A stretch of DNA of 64,000 nucleotides from a gamma proteobacterium HTCC2207 (GTDB taxonomy: Bacteria > Pseudomonadota > Gammaproteobacteria > Pseudomonadales > Porticoccaceae), in assembly GCA_000153445.1 (NCBI GenBank), contig CH672396.1:624172-688171 (forward strand). The letters run 5' to 3'. Below, piece by piece: positions 32,255-40,746 of this stretch. Every line of letters begins with the position of its first letter. The first letter of the stretch is position 1. The notes below the pieces were generated by a model. That model ran no database searches. It saw nothing but the letters and a program-made list of their open reading frames with translations, and was not told where the DNA came from. Made by a program: the position numbers and the translations under genes.

Positions 32255-33169
32255 CTAACTGCTGGCACCTAACAAAAACACCATCAGCGCTTTCTGCGCA
32301 TGTAAGCGATTCTCTGCTTCATCCCAGACCACCGAAATAGCCTCATCTTCCATCAATTCCCCAGACACTTCTTCATCCCTATGAGCGGGCAGGCAGTGCA
32401 TAAATAGCGCGTTGTCTGCGGCGTGAGCCATCAGCGCATGATTCACTTGAAAGCCAGCAAAGTGCTTGAGGCGCTCTTCCTGCTCGGCTTCCTGCCCCAT
32501 TGAGGCAAATACATCTGTCGTCACCAAGTCGGCACCAGTCGCGGCTGCTACAGGATCATTTGAGACACTGAGACGCTTACCCGCCTCTGCCACCAGGGCG
32601 GCATTGGGTTCATAGCCAACTGGCGTGGCGATCTGTAATTTAAAATCAAACTGAATAGCTGCATTGATCCACGAGCTACACATATTGTTGCCATCGCCAA
32701 TCCAAGCAACTGTTTTGCCTTGGATAGAACCGCGATGCTCGACAAAGGTTTGCACATCGGCCAATAACTGGCAGGGGTGATATTCATTGGTCAGTGCATT
32801 GATCACTGGTACTTTCGAATTTGCCGCAAAACGTTCGACGATCTCCTGACCATGGGTTCGGATCATAACAATATCCACCATGCGCGAGATCACGCGAGCA
32901 GAGTCTTCAACAGGTTCGCCACGGCCAAGCTGCGTGTCATTGGATGACAGAAATATCGCATCGCCGCCCAGTTGGGCCATACCGGCTTCAAAGGAAACGC
33001 GGGTTCGGGTGGATGATTTCTCAAAAATCATACCCAGTACTTTGCCCTCAAAAATAGGTTCTTGGCGGCCTTCACGTTTGGCTGCTTTCATTTCAATGGC
33101 TAGGTCGATGACCTGGGATAGTTCCGCAGGGCTCAGGTCGCGCAAAGAGAGAAAATGTCTAATAGCCAT
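32255..33169 (-). CDS. argF: ornithine carbamoyltransferase
   Basis: Makes citrulline from ornithine and carbamoyl phosphate in arginine synthesis. The carbamoyl-phosphate motif [10 protein letters not shown] lies near residue 53, with [11 protein letters not shown] mid-protein and the ornithine-site [13 protein letters not shown] near the C-terminus. 304 residues is typical. It lies 6 bases downstream of argD, forming an argD-argF unit. It uses the product of the nearby carAB genes. Confidence 0.96.
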   Translation of the reverse strand: MAIRHFLSLRDLSPAELSQVIDLAIEMKAAKREGRQEPIFEGKVLGMIFEKSSTRTRVSFEAGMAQLGGDAIFLSSNDTQLGRGEPVEDSARVISRMVDIVMIRTHGQEIVERFAANSKVPVINALTNEYHPCQLLADVQTFVEHRGSIQGKTVAWIGDGNNMCSSWINAAIQFDFKLQIATPVGYEPNAALVAEAGKRLSVSNDPVAAATGADLVTTDVFASMGQEAEQEERLKHFAGFQVNHALMAHAADNALFMHCLPAHRDEEVSGELMEDEAISVVWDEAENRLHAQKALMVFLLGASS

Positions 33170-33175
33170 AATCGG

Positions 33176-34354
33176 TTAGTCCTGTGTAAAGTCTTTGATA
33201 AGGGGTGCAAGAATCGCCACCACCTGATCGGCTTCATCGTCGGTCATAATAAATGACGGCAATAATCGAATCACCGAGTCCGCTGTAACATTAATAATTA
33301 AACCCGCTGCCATAGCCGCAGGAAATAGGGATTTGCAGGGCTTGTTAAGTTCAATACCAATCATGCAGCCTTTACCGCGAATATCAACAACATGTTCGAC
33401 ACCGGCTAGCGCAGTTCTGAAGCCAGCCATAATGCGGTCGCCCAATGCTTCGGCTCTGGCGCTAAGATTTTCATCTTGCAGAGTCGTAATAGTGGCCAGT
33501 GCCGCGGCACAGGCCAGTGGGTTGCCGCCAAAGGTTGAACCATGGTTGCCGGGCTTCATAAGCTCTGCAGCTTCGCCATGGGCCAGACAGGCACCAATGG
33601 GAACCCCATTGCCTAGACCTTTGGAGGTGGTCACCACGTCGGGCATAATGCCGCTGTGCTGATAATAAAAATATTTTCCGGTACGGCCATTGCCGGTCTG
33701 CACTTCATCGAGCATTAGCAGCCAACCGCGTTGATCACAAAACGCACGTAGCTGTTGCAGATATTCCGGGCTGGCCACGCGAATTCCGCCTTCACCCTGG
33801 ATTGGCTCGACAAAAATGGCACAGATACTGGCGTTGTTGTCGGCTACGGTAGTCAGCGATTCCATATCATCAAAAATTGCACGGGCAAAGCCTCGCACTA
33901 AGGGCTCAAAACCCGCTTGAACTCTTCGTCCACCGGAAGCACTTAGGGTTGCTAGAGTGCGGCCATGAAACGCATTATCCATAACCAAAACTGTAGGCAG
34001 TTTGATACCTTTTTTACGGCCGTGGAGACGGGCCATTTTTATCGCCGCTTCGTTCGCTTCAGCGCCGGAATTACCAAAAAACACGTTATCCATACCAGAG
34101 GCGGTACATAATTTTTCCGCCAATAGTTCCTGGTTTGGAATAGTGAAAAAATTGGAACAATGCGTCAGTGTTGTGGCCTGTTCAGCTACAGCTTTGGCTA
34201 CTGCAGGATGGGAGTGACCGAGACCACAGACAGCAATACCTGAGAGAGCATCCAAATAGCGATTGCCATCTGCATCCCACAGCCAGGCGCCATCGCCTTT
34301 AACAAGGGTAGCGGCTCTAGTGCCGTAGGTGTTCATCAGTGCCTGGTCGGTCAT
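33176..34354 (-). CDS. argD: acetylornithine aminotransferase
   Basis: PLP enzyme that converts N-acetylglutamate semialdehyde to N-acetylornithine; related enzymes also serve the lysine pathway. Seen are SGIAVCGLGHSHP, FFGNSGAEANEAAIK, AFHGRTLATLSASG, LMLDEVQTGNGRTG and the PLP-lysine segment TTSKGLGNGVPIG. The start is taken at ATG 34354, giving MTDQALMNTYGTRAA. The frame stays open to an ATG at 34471, but that extension crosses a terminator hairpin and begins at the predicted transcription start, so it is unlikely to be coding. The protein is then 392 residues, normal for ArgD. Confidence 0.93.
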   Translation of the reverse strand: MTDQALMNTYGTRAATLVKGDGAWLWDADGNRYLDALSGIAVCGLGHSHPAVAKAVAEQATTLTHCSNFFTIPNQELLAEKLCTASGMDNVFFGNSGAEANEAAIKMARLHGRKKGIKLPTVLVMDNAFHGRTLATLSASGGRRVQAGFEPLVRGFARAIFDDMESLTTVADNNASICAIFVEPIQGEGGIRVASPEYLQQLRAFCDQRGWLLMLDEVQTGNGRTGKYFYYQHSGIMPDVVTTSKGLGNGVPIGACLAHGEAAELMKPGNHGSTFGGNPLACAAALATITTLQDENLSARAEALGDRIMAGFRTALAGVEHVVDIRGKGCMIGIELNKPCKSLFPAAMAAGLIINVTADSVIRLLPSFIMTDDEADQVVAILAPLIKDFTQD

Positions 34355-34390
34355 TGTCTCTATTGCATCCTTTGCATATTCAAAAATAAT

Positions 34391-34412
34391 AAAAAAAGGC
34401 AGCGATGCTGCC
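34391..34412 (-). terminator. terminator in the PepSY-argD gap
   Basis: Read on the minus strand, GGCAGC-ATC-GCTGCC (34412-34398) is followed by seven T residues. It ends the porin-FMN-PepSY transcript coming from upstream. Because it lies only 36 bases before argD and downstream of the candidate argD promoter, it could also attenuate argD. Confidence 0.75.
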
Positions 34413-34477
34413 CCTGATTGATCTTGTATTTGTTTGGATTGTCTTTGGAGTAAGGCTTTTACTCCTGACATAACTAA

Positions 34478-34506
34478 ATAGTAGCGCGGTTTATTTAAGC
34501 TGGCAA
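34478..34506 (-). promoter_or_regulatory. candidate argD promoter
   Basis: On the minus strand, TTGCCA (34506-34501) and TACTAT (34483-34478) are 17 bases apart. Transcription would start near 34471 and pass a GGAGTAA/TTACTCC hairpin before the terminator at 34412-34391. The match is 5 of 6 and 4 of 6. Confidence 0.5.
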
Positions 34507-34535
34507 CGCTGGATTGCAGTCTTTAAGCGGCTGAA

Positions 34536-35285
34536 CTAGCGGCGCTTGATCCACGCAATCAAGCCAGTGATTGAAAGAAAACACACCAGCAAGCCAATAA
34601 GGTCGATAAAGAGCACCCCAAATTGACCAAAGAAGCGCCCGCTATGCAGATCGAGAATCACAGTTTCCAGCGAAACACTGGGTCCTGATGCTTGTTCCTT
34701 TAACTTTTCCTGGAGAGACTTGGGCAGTGGTTTCGCCATCTGCCGACTATCTTTTATCGTTTCAAATGCTATATCAGATGCCGTAACGCCTAGGGTAAAA
34801 ACGTCGAATTCCAGTGTTGCGTTATCGGTGGCCAGATAAATTCTGTCGTCGAGTACGGTGAGGGACTGAATACCCGCGGGGAGCCCATCGACAGTGCCAA
34901 ACTGTTCGACGAACTGCCCATCACTGGTGAGCACAACTACGCTATCGGCACAGAGTGCGAGAATACTGTCTGCAGTTTGGACAAGATCGCTAAGTGGCGC
35001 AGTGCAGGGTGCAATGCTGTCACCATCAACTAATAGTGCTTGATTACCATCCTGATAAAACCATTTCTCTCCCACTTTAAATCCTTCGGCGGCCTGTACT
35101 TCAAAGCCATACCAACTGAGCAGCCAGTTACTGGAAAGATTAATTTGATTAAGCTTCAGACCCGGTGAGTGGTTCAGGGCAAAACCACTGATAGCGAGAA
35201 AAATTAATACTACAAAGGTCGACAGGCCAAGACGGCGATGCCAGAGACTATTGATTTTGATACTGTTGATCGATTTGCTGTTCAC
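34536..35285 (-). CDS. PepSY-associated transmembrane protein
   Basis: Inner-membrane protein of 249 residues with an N-terminal helix (about 20-39, after LWHRRLG) and a C-terminal helix (about 222-245). They flank a periplasmic domain with repeated beta-like strands. The His residues near both helices (LWHRRLG, LNHSPG, DLHSGRFFG) resemble those of PepSY-TM proteins, which carry haem or pass electrons to substrates such as ferric chelates. It follows the FMN-binding gene by 7 bases. Together with the Fur operator upstream of the operon, a role in extracytoplasmic electron transfer or iron reduction is inferred, not shown. Confidence 0.75.
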   Translation of the reverse strand: MNSKSINSIKINSLWHRRLGLSTFVVLIFLAISGFALNHSPGLKLNQINLSSNWLLSWYGFEVQAAEGFKVGEKWFYQDGNQALLVDGDSIAPCTAPLSDLVQTADSILALCADSVVVLTSDGQFVEQFGTVDGLPAGIQSLTVLDDRIYLATDNATLEFDVFTLGVTASDIAFETIKDSRQMAKPLPKSLQEKLKEQASGPSVSLETVILDLHSGRFFGQFGVLFIDLIGLLVCFLSITGLIAWIKRR

Positions 35286-35292
35286 GTTGGGT

Positions 35293-35871
35293 TTATTTCG
35301 CTTGTATGAAATTGTCGGTCGCGGCTGAACTCTCTACTGCAAGGCTATGATAATACAAAGCCAAGGCTGTGGCCTTATTAACTGCCCATACTGAAAGTGT
35401 AGCGCCAGTAATGCCATCGATATTCTTACTTAAGCGGTAATCTTCGCGCAGGGTTGCGCCGCGATATTGCTTTGTATAAGCCGGGTAGCGCACTTCGCCT
35501 CCGCGGCTCTCGCGATAGGCGAGAATTTTAACCTGCTGGATAGCATTGTCTTCAACCACTATGCCTATAGTGATCGGCATCTCTTTGCCAATCTCCTCGA
35601 GAATCCAGGCGCTTTTGTTGTTGATCTGGTGGTAGCGTACACGCAATCCACGCACCGGCCGATCCATTATTACAGCGGCTTGGGAACGGATCTCTGGGCT
35701 TAGCCAAAGTACCTTAGGCTCTGCTTGCAGGGGGGCAAACACCTCGGCGACAAAATCTGGCCCAGACTGAAAAACCCCCTTGGCACTCACTGGAAATGAG
35801 GCCGCGGAGGCGATTGCAACAAGAGCCACTGCAGCGGTTGCCACAGCGACTCGGTAAACTTTACTAAGCAT
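35293..35871 (-). CDS. exported FMN-binding protein (covalent flavinylation motif)
   Basis: A 192-residue protein with an N-terminal signal sequence (hydrophobic to about residue 28). The C-terminal FMN_bind domain contains DGITGATLS (152-160), the target where ApbE attaches FMN to the threonine (Thr158). It is related to RnfG/NqrC domains. It should carry flavin outside the cytoplasmic membrane and pass electrons to or from the PepSY protein encoded next. No apbE gene is in the window. The middle gene of a three-gene operon, it starts 14 bases after the porin stop. Confidence 0.85.
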   Translation of the reverse strand: MLSKVYRVAVATAAVALVAIASAASFPVSAKGVFQSGPDFVAEVFAPLQAEPKVLWLSPEIRSQAAVIMDRPVRGLRVRYHQINNKSAWILEEIGKEMPITIGIVVEDNAIQQVKILAYRESRGGEVRYPAYTKQYRGATLREDYRLSKNIDGITGATLSVWAVNKATALALYYHSLAVESSAATDNFIQAK

Positions 35872-35885
35872 TTAGGTTAACGCCA

Positions 35886-37169
35886 TTAGAAGGAATAACC
35901 GACACCCATATTGATACCGTCGTAGCCTTTACTACTCGAGGTATCTTGATTTTGATAGTCTATTTTAAACACTACAGTGGGGTGCAGCCAGTAGTTGAGT
36001 CCAATATCAAATTGCTCAACAGCGGTGTCAGCTGAATTTCCGGCAAGATTATCATACTCGCTGTAGCGCGCAAACAGACCTATTTTGTCAGTGATACGGT
36101 AGCTAGGCTCTATATAGAAGCCAGTTTGTTTGTCTGCGCCGGTGACAATTTGAGCGTCTGCAGCTTCAATCGCGAGATTGAACTCATCGCCCGGAGTGTA
36201 GTCGACAGCAGCTGTGCTGGCGTAGGCATTGATAGCACTGTCAAAATCCCACTCAGCGTAGAGTGCGCGGAGTTGGAAATCATCACGCTGCCAGGCAATA
36301 TGAGTTTCAAATAACGTCCCAGAGACAGCTTCCGAACCTTCGCCCTGTGTCATATCAACCTGATGCTGAACTGATGCAGCCAACTCTAACCCGGGAATGG
36401 CGGTATATTTTAAGCGGCCTGTGAAGGCTATATTGTCGGCTTTGGCCTTGCCGACTTTCTGTCGACCATCCCGAGGCTTGTATTGGCCAGACTCTAAAAA
36501 GAGACCAGAATGAGCTGCGACATCATAGGAAAGCCCTTCATTAATCTCGCCGCTAAATGCTGCGCCACCTTCCCACCAAGTAGCAGGAATAATATTTTTT
36601 TCGACACTATTGCGCTCGGTGCCATAGAAAGTATTTGGCTCGTGAGTCTCATTAATCATACCTACAGGTATTAAGAACAGGCCCGCTTTGAGGCTGTGCT
36701 GACTGGCGAAATCCCACTCGATATAAGCCTGTTCTAATTCAACTTCACCTGGCTGACCTTCGCCGGCAATGCTGTGTTCAACTTCTAGCTCGGAGAAGAA
36801 GCGAATATCATCTGAGAATTGGTGTCCGGTAAACATCACGAAACGGTGAAAATCCATCGCGTCTTTGCTGCCGGCGGAATCATCACGATCTAAGCTGTTG
36901 TAGTGCAGCTCACCGTAACCACCGAAAGTCGTTTTGGCGCTTGCGCTGGGAGCGATTGAGATTTCTTCCACGGCGCTAATAGTCGCTTCGGCAATCACTT
37001 CAGTTTCTTGAATTCGCGCATCGTTGTCGCGCAGTTGCTCTTTCAGCGTGGCGATCTCGCCCTGCTGCTGTTGAATGAGTTGCCACATTTCCTCCAGACT
37101 AGGAGTTGCTGCCTGTACTACAGCAGTAATATTCAAGCCGATAATGGTGGCGAGAAGTTGCTTCTTCAT
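35886..37169 (-). CDS. outer-membrane porin with N-terminal coiled coil
   Basis: A 427-residue barrel protein. The signal peptide ends at VQA (about residue 20). A periplasmic coiled coil follows (EEMWQLIQQQQGEIATLKEQ, 26-45). Then come beta strands beginning FGGYGELHYNSLD and ending with the aromatic GVGYSF. It resembles phosphate-selective porin O/P-like proteins. The promoter overlaps a Fur operator, so its substrate is more likely linked to iron than to phosphate; this is an inference. It is the first gene of the operon with the FMN-binding and PepSY genes. Confidence 0.82.
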   Translation of the reverse strand: MKKQLLATIIGLNITAVVQAATPSLEEMWQLIQQQQGEIATLKEQLRDNDARIQETEVIAEATISAVEEISIAPSASAKTTFGGYGELHYNSLDRDDSAGSKDAMDFHRFVMFTGHQFSDDIRFFSELEVEHSIAGEGQPGEVELEQAYIEWDFASQHSLKAGLFLIPVGMINETHEPNTFYGTERNSVEKNIIPATWWEGGAAFSGEINEGLSYDVAAHSGLFLESGQYKPRDGRQKVGKAKADNIAFTGRLKYTAIPGLELAASVQHQVDMTQGEGSEAVSGTLFETHIAWQRDDFQLRALYAEWDFDSAINAYASTAAVDYTPGDEFNLAIEAADAQIVTGADKQTGFYIEPSYRITDKIGLFARYSEYDNLAGNSADTAVEQFDIGLNYWLHPTVVFKIDYQNQDTSSSKGYDGINMGVGYSF

Positions 37170-37268
37170 GTCTTTTTCCCTTGCAATGGTTTAATCAAAA
37201 GATGACTGGTTTCGCTTTTCCCGCTAGGGAATACGTTTGCGAGTGGGTCATGGGTTAAATCAGGCGTC

Positions 37269-37315
37269 ACTATAACCATATGCAAACGCAAATGCAAATC
37301 ATTCTCATTTGCATT
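37269..37315 (-). promoter_or_regulatory. Fur operator over the porin operon promoter
   Basis: AATGCAAAT (37291-37299) and ATTTGCATT (37307-37315) form a perfect 9-bp inverted repeat around CATTCTC. The core, GCAAATGAGAATGATTTGC on the minus strand, matches 13 of 19 positions of the Fur consensus. The minus-strand promoter TTGCAT (37297-37292) and TATAGT (37274-37269), 17 bases apart, places its -35 element inside the repeat, so repressor binding would block polymerase. Confidence 0.8.
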
Positions 37316-37456
37316 CAATAGAAAGTCTCTCGAAATACACTTAGAGGTAGGAATATAGGGTAAATAAATTCGTTTGTGCGGTGTTGTCGGTGAGACTAAA
37401 CAGGTAAAATGCCGCTTAAATTCAGCCCAACTACTAAATTCAGAGGATTTTTCTCT

Positions 37457-37783
37457 ATGGACATTATGGAAACCATTCGTGAACAGGTAGAGAACAACGC
37501 AATTATTCTCTATATGAAAGGTTCACCCAATCAGCCGCAATGTGGCTTTTCTGCTCGTACAGTTCAGGCATTGATGGAGTGCGGGCAGCGCTTTGCCTAT
37601 GTGGATATTCTGTCTAACCCAGAAATTCGTGCCAACTTACCAGCCTATGGTAACTGGCCCACATTTCCGCAGCTTTGGATCAAAGGCGAGTTGATTGGCG
37701 GGTGCGATATTATTGCCGATATGCACCAGAAAGGTGAGTTAAAGCCAATAATGGACGAGGCAGCTCCAGCACCAGAAGCCTAA
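37457..37783 (+). CDS. grxD: monothiol glutaredoxin, Grx4 family
   Basis: Monothiol glutaredoxin that binds and transfers [2Fe-2S] clusters with glutathione and BolA partners. The active-site CGFS is in PQCGFSART, and the glutathione-binding segments WPTFPQLWIKGELIGGCD are present. ATG 37457 gives 108 residues, the family length, and has GAGGA 9 bases upstream. The in-frame ATG at 37409 overlaps a TAAAAT -10-like hexamer (37405-37410), so it is rejected as the start. A terminator follows. Confidence 0.94.
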   Translation: MDIMETIREQVENNAIILYMKGSPNQPQCGFSARTVQALMECGQRFAYVDILSNPEIRANLPAYGNWPTFPQLWIKGELIGGCDIIADMHQKGELKPIMDEAAPAPEA

Positions 37784-37805
37784 AGTCGCAGCCTTAGCTG
37801 TTGAT

Positions 37806-37844
37806 AAAAAACGCCGCGGGTTGAAGCTCAGTGGCGTTTTTTTT
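37806..37844 (+). terminator. terminator after grxD
   Basis: AAAAAACGCC (37806-37815) pairs with GGCGTTTTTT (37833-37842), giving a 10-bp stem with a 17-base loop and a T run. Confidence 0.85.
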
Positions 37845-37987
37845 CGTCTTGATTTTAAGCTGTTAGATATTGATCTCGAACTTATTTTTGCGTCTTAGTC
37901 GAGATCTTCGACCCTTAGCAGAGACTACAATGCACAGCACCGTGATTATCACAGCGGTTTAACTCTATCAAAAAAGGATTTTGTTTT

Positions 37988-38737
37988 ATGAGCCTCTTTC
38001 GTCTCGGTCTTTTGGCCACCTTAACTACTGCACCTCTCGCCGTTAGTGCTGACATTATTGGTCTTTATGGCGGTACTGGCATCTGGCAATCAAGTCCCTC
38101 TGGCACCCTGGGTAATACCGGTATTAGTCTTGAAAATACGCTTAATTTTGACCAAGAAAATAGCAACTACCTATTTATCGCTCTAGAGCATCCAATTCCC
38201 CTGCTGCCGAACCTGCGTCTTGCGCGCACAGATTTGGAGTGGGCCGGGCAGGGCACGGTGCCTGCGGGAACCCGTCTTGATGAAGTGGTGTTTCCAATTG
38301 AGCAATCTGTTACTGCGGATCTCGACCTTAGCCATACCGAGATCACCCTCTACTACGAGGTTTTAGACAATGTTGTTGATCTGGATTTGGGTCTAACGGC
38401 TCGAATATTTGACGGTGAGGCCAGCCTTATCGGCGCAGCTCAACAGGAGCGTGTCGAATTGGATGCAGTGGTTCCAATGTTATATGGCAAGGCTGGAATC
38501 GATATGCCATTTAGTGGTCTCTCTGCTGCCGTGAGTGGCAATTGGATTAATGTCGATGAATTTCATCTGATCGATTGGAGTGCTCAGCTTAACTATGATT
38601 TCAGTATTGCACCGACTCTTGAGGCGGGACTTAGTATTGGCTACCGCTCAATGTTAATTGAAATTGATGATCAGGATGAACTGCAATCAGATGCTGAATT
38701 TGATGGTCTGTTCGTGGGTCTGCGACTGCTGTTTTAA
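37988..38737 (+). CDS. TIGR04219-type outer-membrane beta-barrel protein
   Basis: A 249-residue exported protein with signal peptide to about residue 21 (AVSA), then alternating strands: GLYGGTGIWQSSPSG, ENTLNFDQENSNYLFIALEHP, and a C-terminal strand ending FVGLRLLF. These features match the small outer-membrane barrel family found in marine gammaproteobacteria. Its function is unknown. It is a single gene between the grxD terminator and a convergent Nudix gene; AAAAAGGA lies about 9 bases before the ATG. Confidence 0.82.
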   Translation: MSLFRLGLLATLTTAPLAVSADIIGLYGGTGIWQSSPSGTLGNTGISLENTLNFDQENSNYLFIALEHPIPLLPNLRLARTDLEWAGQGTVPAGTRLDEVVFPIEQSVTADLDLSHTEITLYYEVLDNVVDLDLGLTARIFDGEASLIGAAQQERVELDAVVPMLYGKAGIDMPFSGLSAAVSGNWINVDEFHLIDWSAQLNYDFSIAPTLEAGLSIGYRSMLIEIDDQDELQSDAEFDGLFVGLRLLF

Positions 38738-38750
38738 CAGCAGTCTGACA

Positions 38751-39302
38751 TTACGATCTAAGGCTTTTCCACGGGCGACGAATCTCGTCATGGCGGATAA
38801 GGTATTCACCGTTTTGACGGTCGTTAAAGAAATGATGCAGGGCCAGTTCGACAACAGGAAAAGCCAGCTCCTTCCAGGGAATATCGGCTTCATCAAACAG
38901 CGCTACCTCGGAGGACTCAAAAGTAGCGTTAAACTTAGGCTTTTCAAGGCGGGCGCGGTAAAAAATATACACCTGATTGATCTGCGGAATGTCGAACAGA
39001 GCATAGAGGTTTGGCTCGACGACCTGAGCATTAGCCTCTTCTTCGCACTCCCGCAGTGCCCCAGTGAGCGATGACTCGCCATTTTCTAAAAAGCCTGCCG
39101 GTAGCGTCCAGAAGCCATGACGTGGTTCGATCGCTCTGCGACAGAGTAGAACTTTATCCCCGTATACCGGTAATACGCCAGCAATCACTTTGGGGTTTTC
39201 ATAGTGAATAGTTACGCAATGCTCACACACGTGGCGTTCGCGATTATCCCCTTCGGGAATTGCTTTGATAACGGATTTACCGCAACTAGAACAAAAGTTC
39301 AT
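38751..39302 (-). CDS. Nudix hydrolase with N-terminal zinc ribbon
   Basis: Nucleoside-diphosphate-linked pyrophosphohydrolase of unknown substrate. The N-terminus holds two CxxC pairs (CSSC, CEHC), a zinc ribbon seen in Nudix_N_2 proteins. The Nudix box GFLENGESS...GALRECEEEANA lies about residues 70-92, with Ala instead of the usual final Gly. ATG 39302, giving MNFCSSCGK, is preferred over 39341 because the longer form would run into the divergent Nudix gene and GAG lies 6 bases upstream. The product has 183 residues. Confidence 0.85.
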   Translation of the reverse strand: MNFCSSCGKSVIKAIPEGDNRERHVCEHCVTIHYENPKVIAGVLPVYGDKVLLCRRAIEPRHGFWTLPAGFLENGESSLTGALRECEEEANAQVVEPNLYALFDIPQINQVYIFYRARLEKPKFNATFESSEVALFDEADIPWKELAFPVVELALHHFFNDRQNGEYLIRHDEIRRPWKSLRS

Positions 39303-39343
39303 GAAAGTCTCAGAAAATGAAGAGACCTGAGTATAATGCACAA

Positions 39344-39994
39344 ATGTTAGAAACTATTATAAATAGCTTAAAAAATTTCCCGCTGCAACGTCATCAGCCT
39401 AGCCCGCAAGAGCGAGGCTTAACGGCCGCTGTGCTGGTTGCGCTTCACGGTGACAATTCAGACCCCCAGGTTATTTTGACGCAGCGCGCATTGCACCTCA
39501 ATAATCATGCTGGTGAGGTCGCCTTTCCCGGTGGGATGTGGGACAAAACCGACAGTGATTTATTGCACACAGCACTTCGAGAGGCAGATGAGGAAATAGG
39601 CCTAGCTCCGAGTCTAGTGCAACCGATAGCAACATTGCCGGTCTCCACACCCAGACGCCGTAACCTCAACGTCACACCCTTTGTTGGTTTGGTTGACGGC
39701 CCGCTAGACTTGGTGGCAGACCCAGGGGAAATTGGTGCGCTATTCGATGCACCGTTGCGCCTGTTTATGAATGTCGAAGATTATGACTATTTTGAAATGA
39801 AAACCGAATACGGTGCACTGACTTTTCCCTTCCTGCCGTATAAAGGCTATAAGATTTGGGGCTTTACCTTAAAGGTGCTCACCGATATGTTGAACACCAC
39901 CGTAGATGCCAACATCCACCTCGAGTATCCGAGTGATGAACGCATTGAAGAGCTGCGCCAGATGACTGAGTTACAAAAGAGAGTACAACAATGA
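39344..39994 (+). CDS. nudL: CoA pyrophosphatase-type Nudix hydrolase
   Basis: Member of the NudL/YeaB group that cleaves coenzyme A to 3'-phosphoadenosine and 4'-phosphopantetheine. LTQRALHLNNHAGEVAFPGG is the group signature, followed by the Nudix box ALREADEEIGL. ATG 39344 is chosen because a perfect TATAAT sits at 39332-39337 just upstream, while the alternative ATG at 39317 would precede that -10. If both are right the mRNA would be nearly leaderless; no ribosome site is seen for either start. The stop overlaps the start of the carbonic anhydrase gene. Confidence 0.85.
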   Translation: MLETIINSLKNFPLQRHQPSPQERGLTAAVLVALHGDNSDPQVILTQRALHLNNHAGEVAFPGGMWDKTDSDLLHTALREADEEIGLAPSLVQPIATLPVSTPRRRNLNVTPFVGLVDGPLDLVADPGEIGALFDAPLRLFMNVEDYDYFEMKTEYGALTFPFLPYKGYKIWGFTLKVLTDMLNTTVDANIHLEYPSDERIEELRQMTELQKRVQQ

Positions 39995-40515
39995 TTTACC
40001 GAATTGGCGATCGGGCCCCCAGTATTGATTCCACCGTGTTTGTTGCACAGAGCGCAGATGTGATTGGTCAGGTGACGCTCAAAGAACATTCCAGCGTCTG
40101 GTTTAATGCTGTAATCCGCGGCGACTGTGATCATATTGAAGTGGGTGCACGAAGCAATATTCAGGATGGCGCTGTGCTCCATTGCGATCCAGGTCAACCG
40201 TTGACCATTGGTGAAGACGTCACTGTTGGTCACAACGCCATGATTCACTGTGCTGAAGTGGGTGATCGCACATTAATTGGAATCAACGCGGTAATTCTTG
40301 ATGGAGCGAAAGTTGGCAACGATTGCATTATTGGCGCCAACACACTGGTTAAAGCGGGCAGTGTGATTCCAGATGGATCATTGGTTGTAGGTTCGCCTGG
40401 AAAAGTTGTTCGACAGCTAGATGATCAGGCTCGAGCCATGTTGCTTGCCTCAGCGGCGAGCTATGTCCATGAAGGAAAAGTTATGTTGAATGAGCTTGTT
40501 GAGGTTCAGCGCTAA
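39991..40515 (+). CDS. gamma-carbonic anhydrase family protein
   Basis: Left-handed beta-helix hexapeptide-repeat protein of 174 residues, similar to YrdA/CaiE-type gamma-carbonic anhydrases that form trimers with metal at subunit interfaces. The core RSNIQDGAVLHCD, VGHNAMIHCAEVGD and IGINAVILDGAKVG shows the I/V-G-x-x repeats and candidate His ligands. It may hydrate CO2, but many relatives have no demonstrated activity. It overlaps nudL by 4 bases and the next gene by 1, so the three form an operon. Confidence 0.9.
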   Translation: MIYRIGDRAPSIDSTVFVAQSADVIGQVTLKEHSSVWFNAVIRGDCDHIEVGARSNIQDGAVLHCDPGQPLTIGEDVTVGHNAMIHCAEVGDRTLIGINAVILDGAKVGNDCIIGANTLVKAGSVIPDGSLVVGSPGKVVRQLDDQARAMLLASAASYVHEGKVMLNELVEVQR

Positions 40516-40700
40516 TGGCGGATAAACCGGTCAAATCACCCTGTAACTCTGTGTGCATGCTAAACGATGAGGACGTCTGCGTTGGCTGCTATAGAACGTC
40601 GGAAGAAATCCGAATCTGGTCTGTGCTGAATAACGATCAGCGTCGCGATGTGGTGATTGCTTGCGGTGAGCGCAATCGCAAGGTCAATCCGTTTTACTAG
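40515..40700 (+). CDS. DUF1289 domain protein
   Basis: A 61-residue protein with the family Cys pattern CNSVCMLN and CVGCYRT, which looks like a small metal- or cluster-binding site, followed by SEEIRIWSVLNNDQRR. Its function is unknown. The start overlaps the carbonic anhydrase stop by one base (TAATG), so it is translated from the same mRNA. Confidence 0.88.
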   Translation: MADKPVKSPCNSVCMLNDEDVCVGCYRTSEEIRIWSVLNNDQRRDVVIACGERNRKVNPFY

Positions 40701-40746
40701 GCTCTAAAGTCCAAGAAACCCAGAAAATTTCAGAAGGCCTGATAGA

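Noticed and set aside
31630-32268. Minus-strand open frame overlapping greA and the REP-like repeat
   Set aside because: It lies opposite greA, and its distinctive WTPAFAGAT segment is the known false translation of this repeat family.
34355-34471. 39-residue N-terminal extension of argD
   Set aside because: It crosses a terminator hairpin with a T run and begins at the predicted transcription start; ArgD relatives start near MTDQALMNTYG.
37409-37456. Longer start for grxD
   Set aside because: The ATG overlaps a -10-like hexamer and has no ribosome site, while ATG 37457 has GAGGA and gives the family length.
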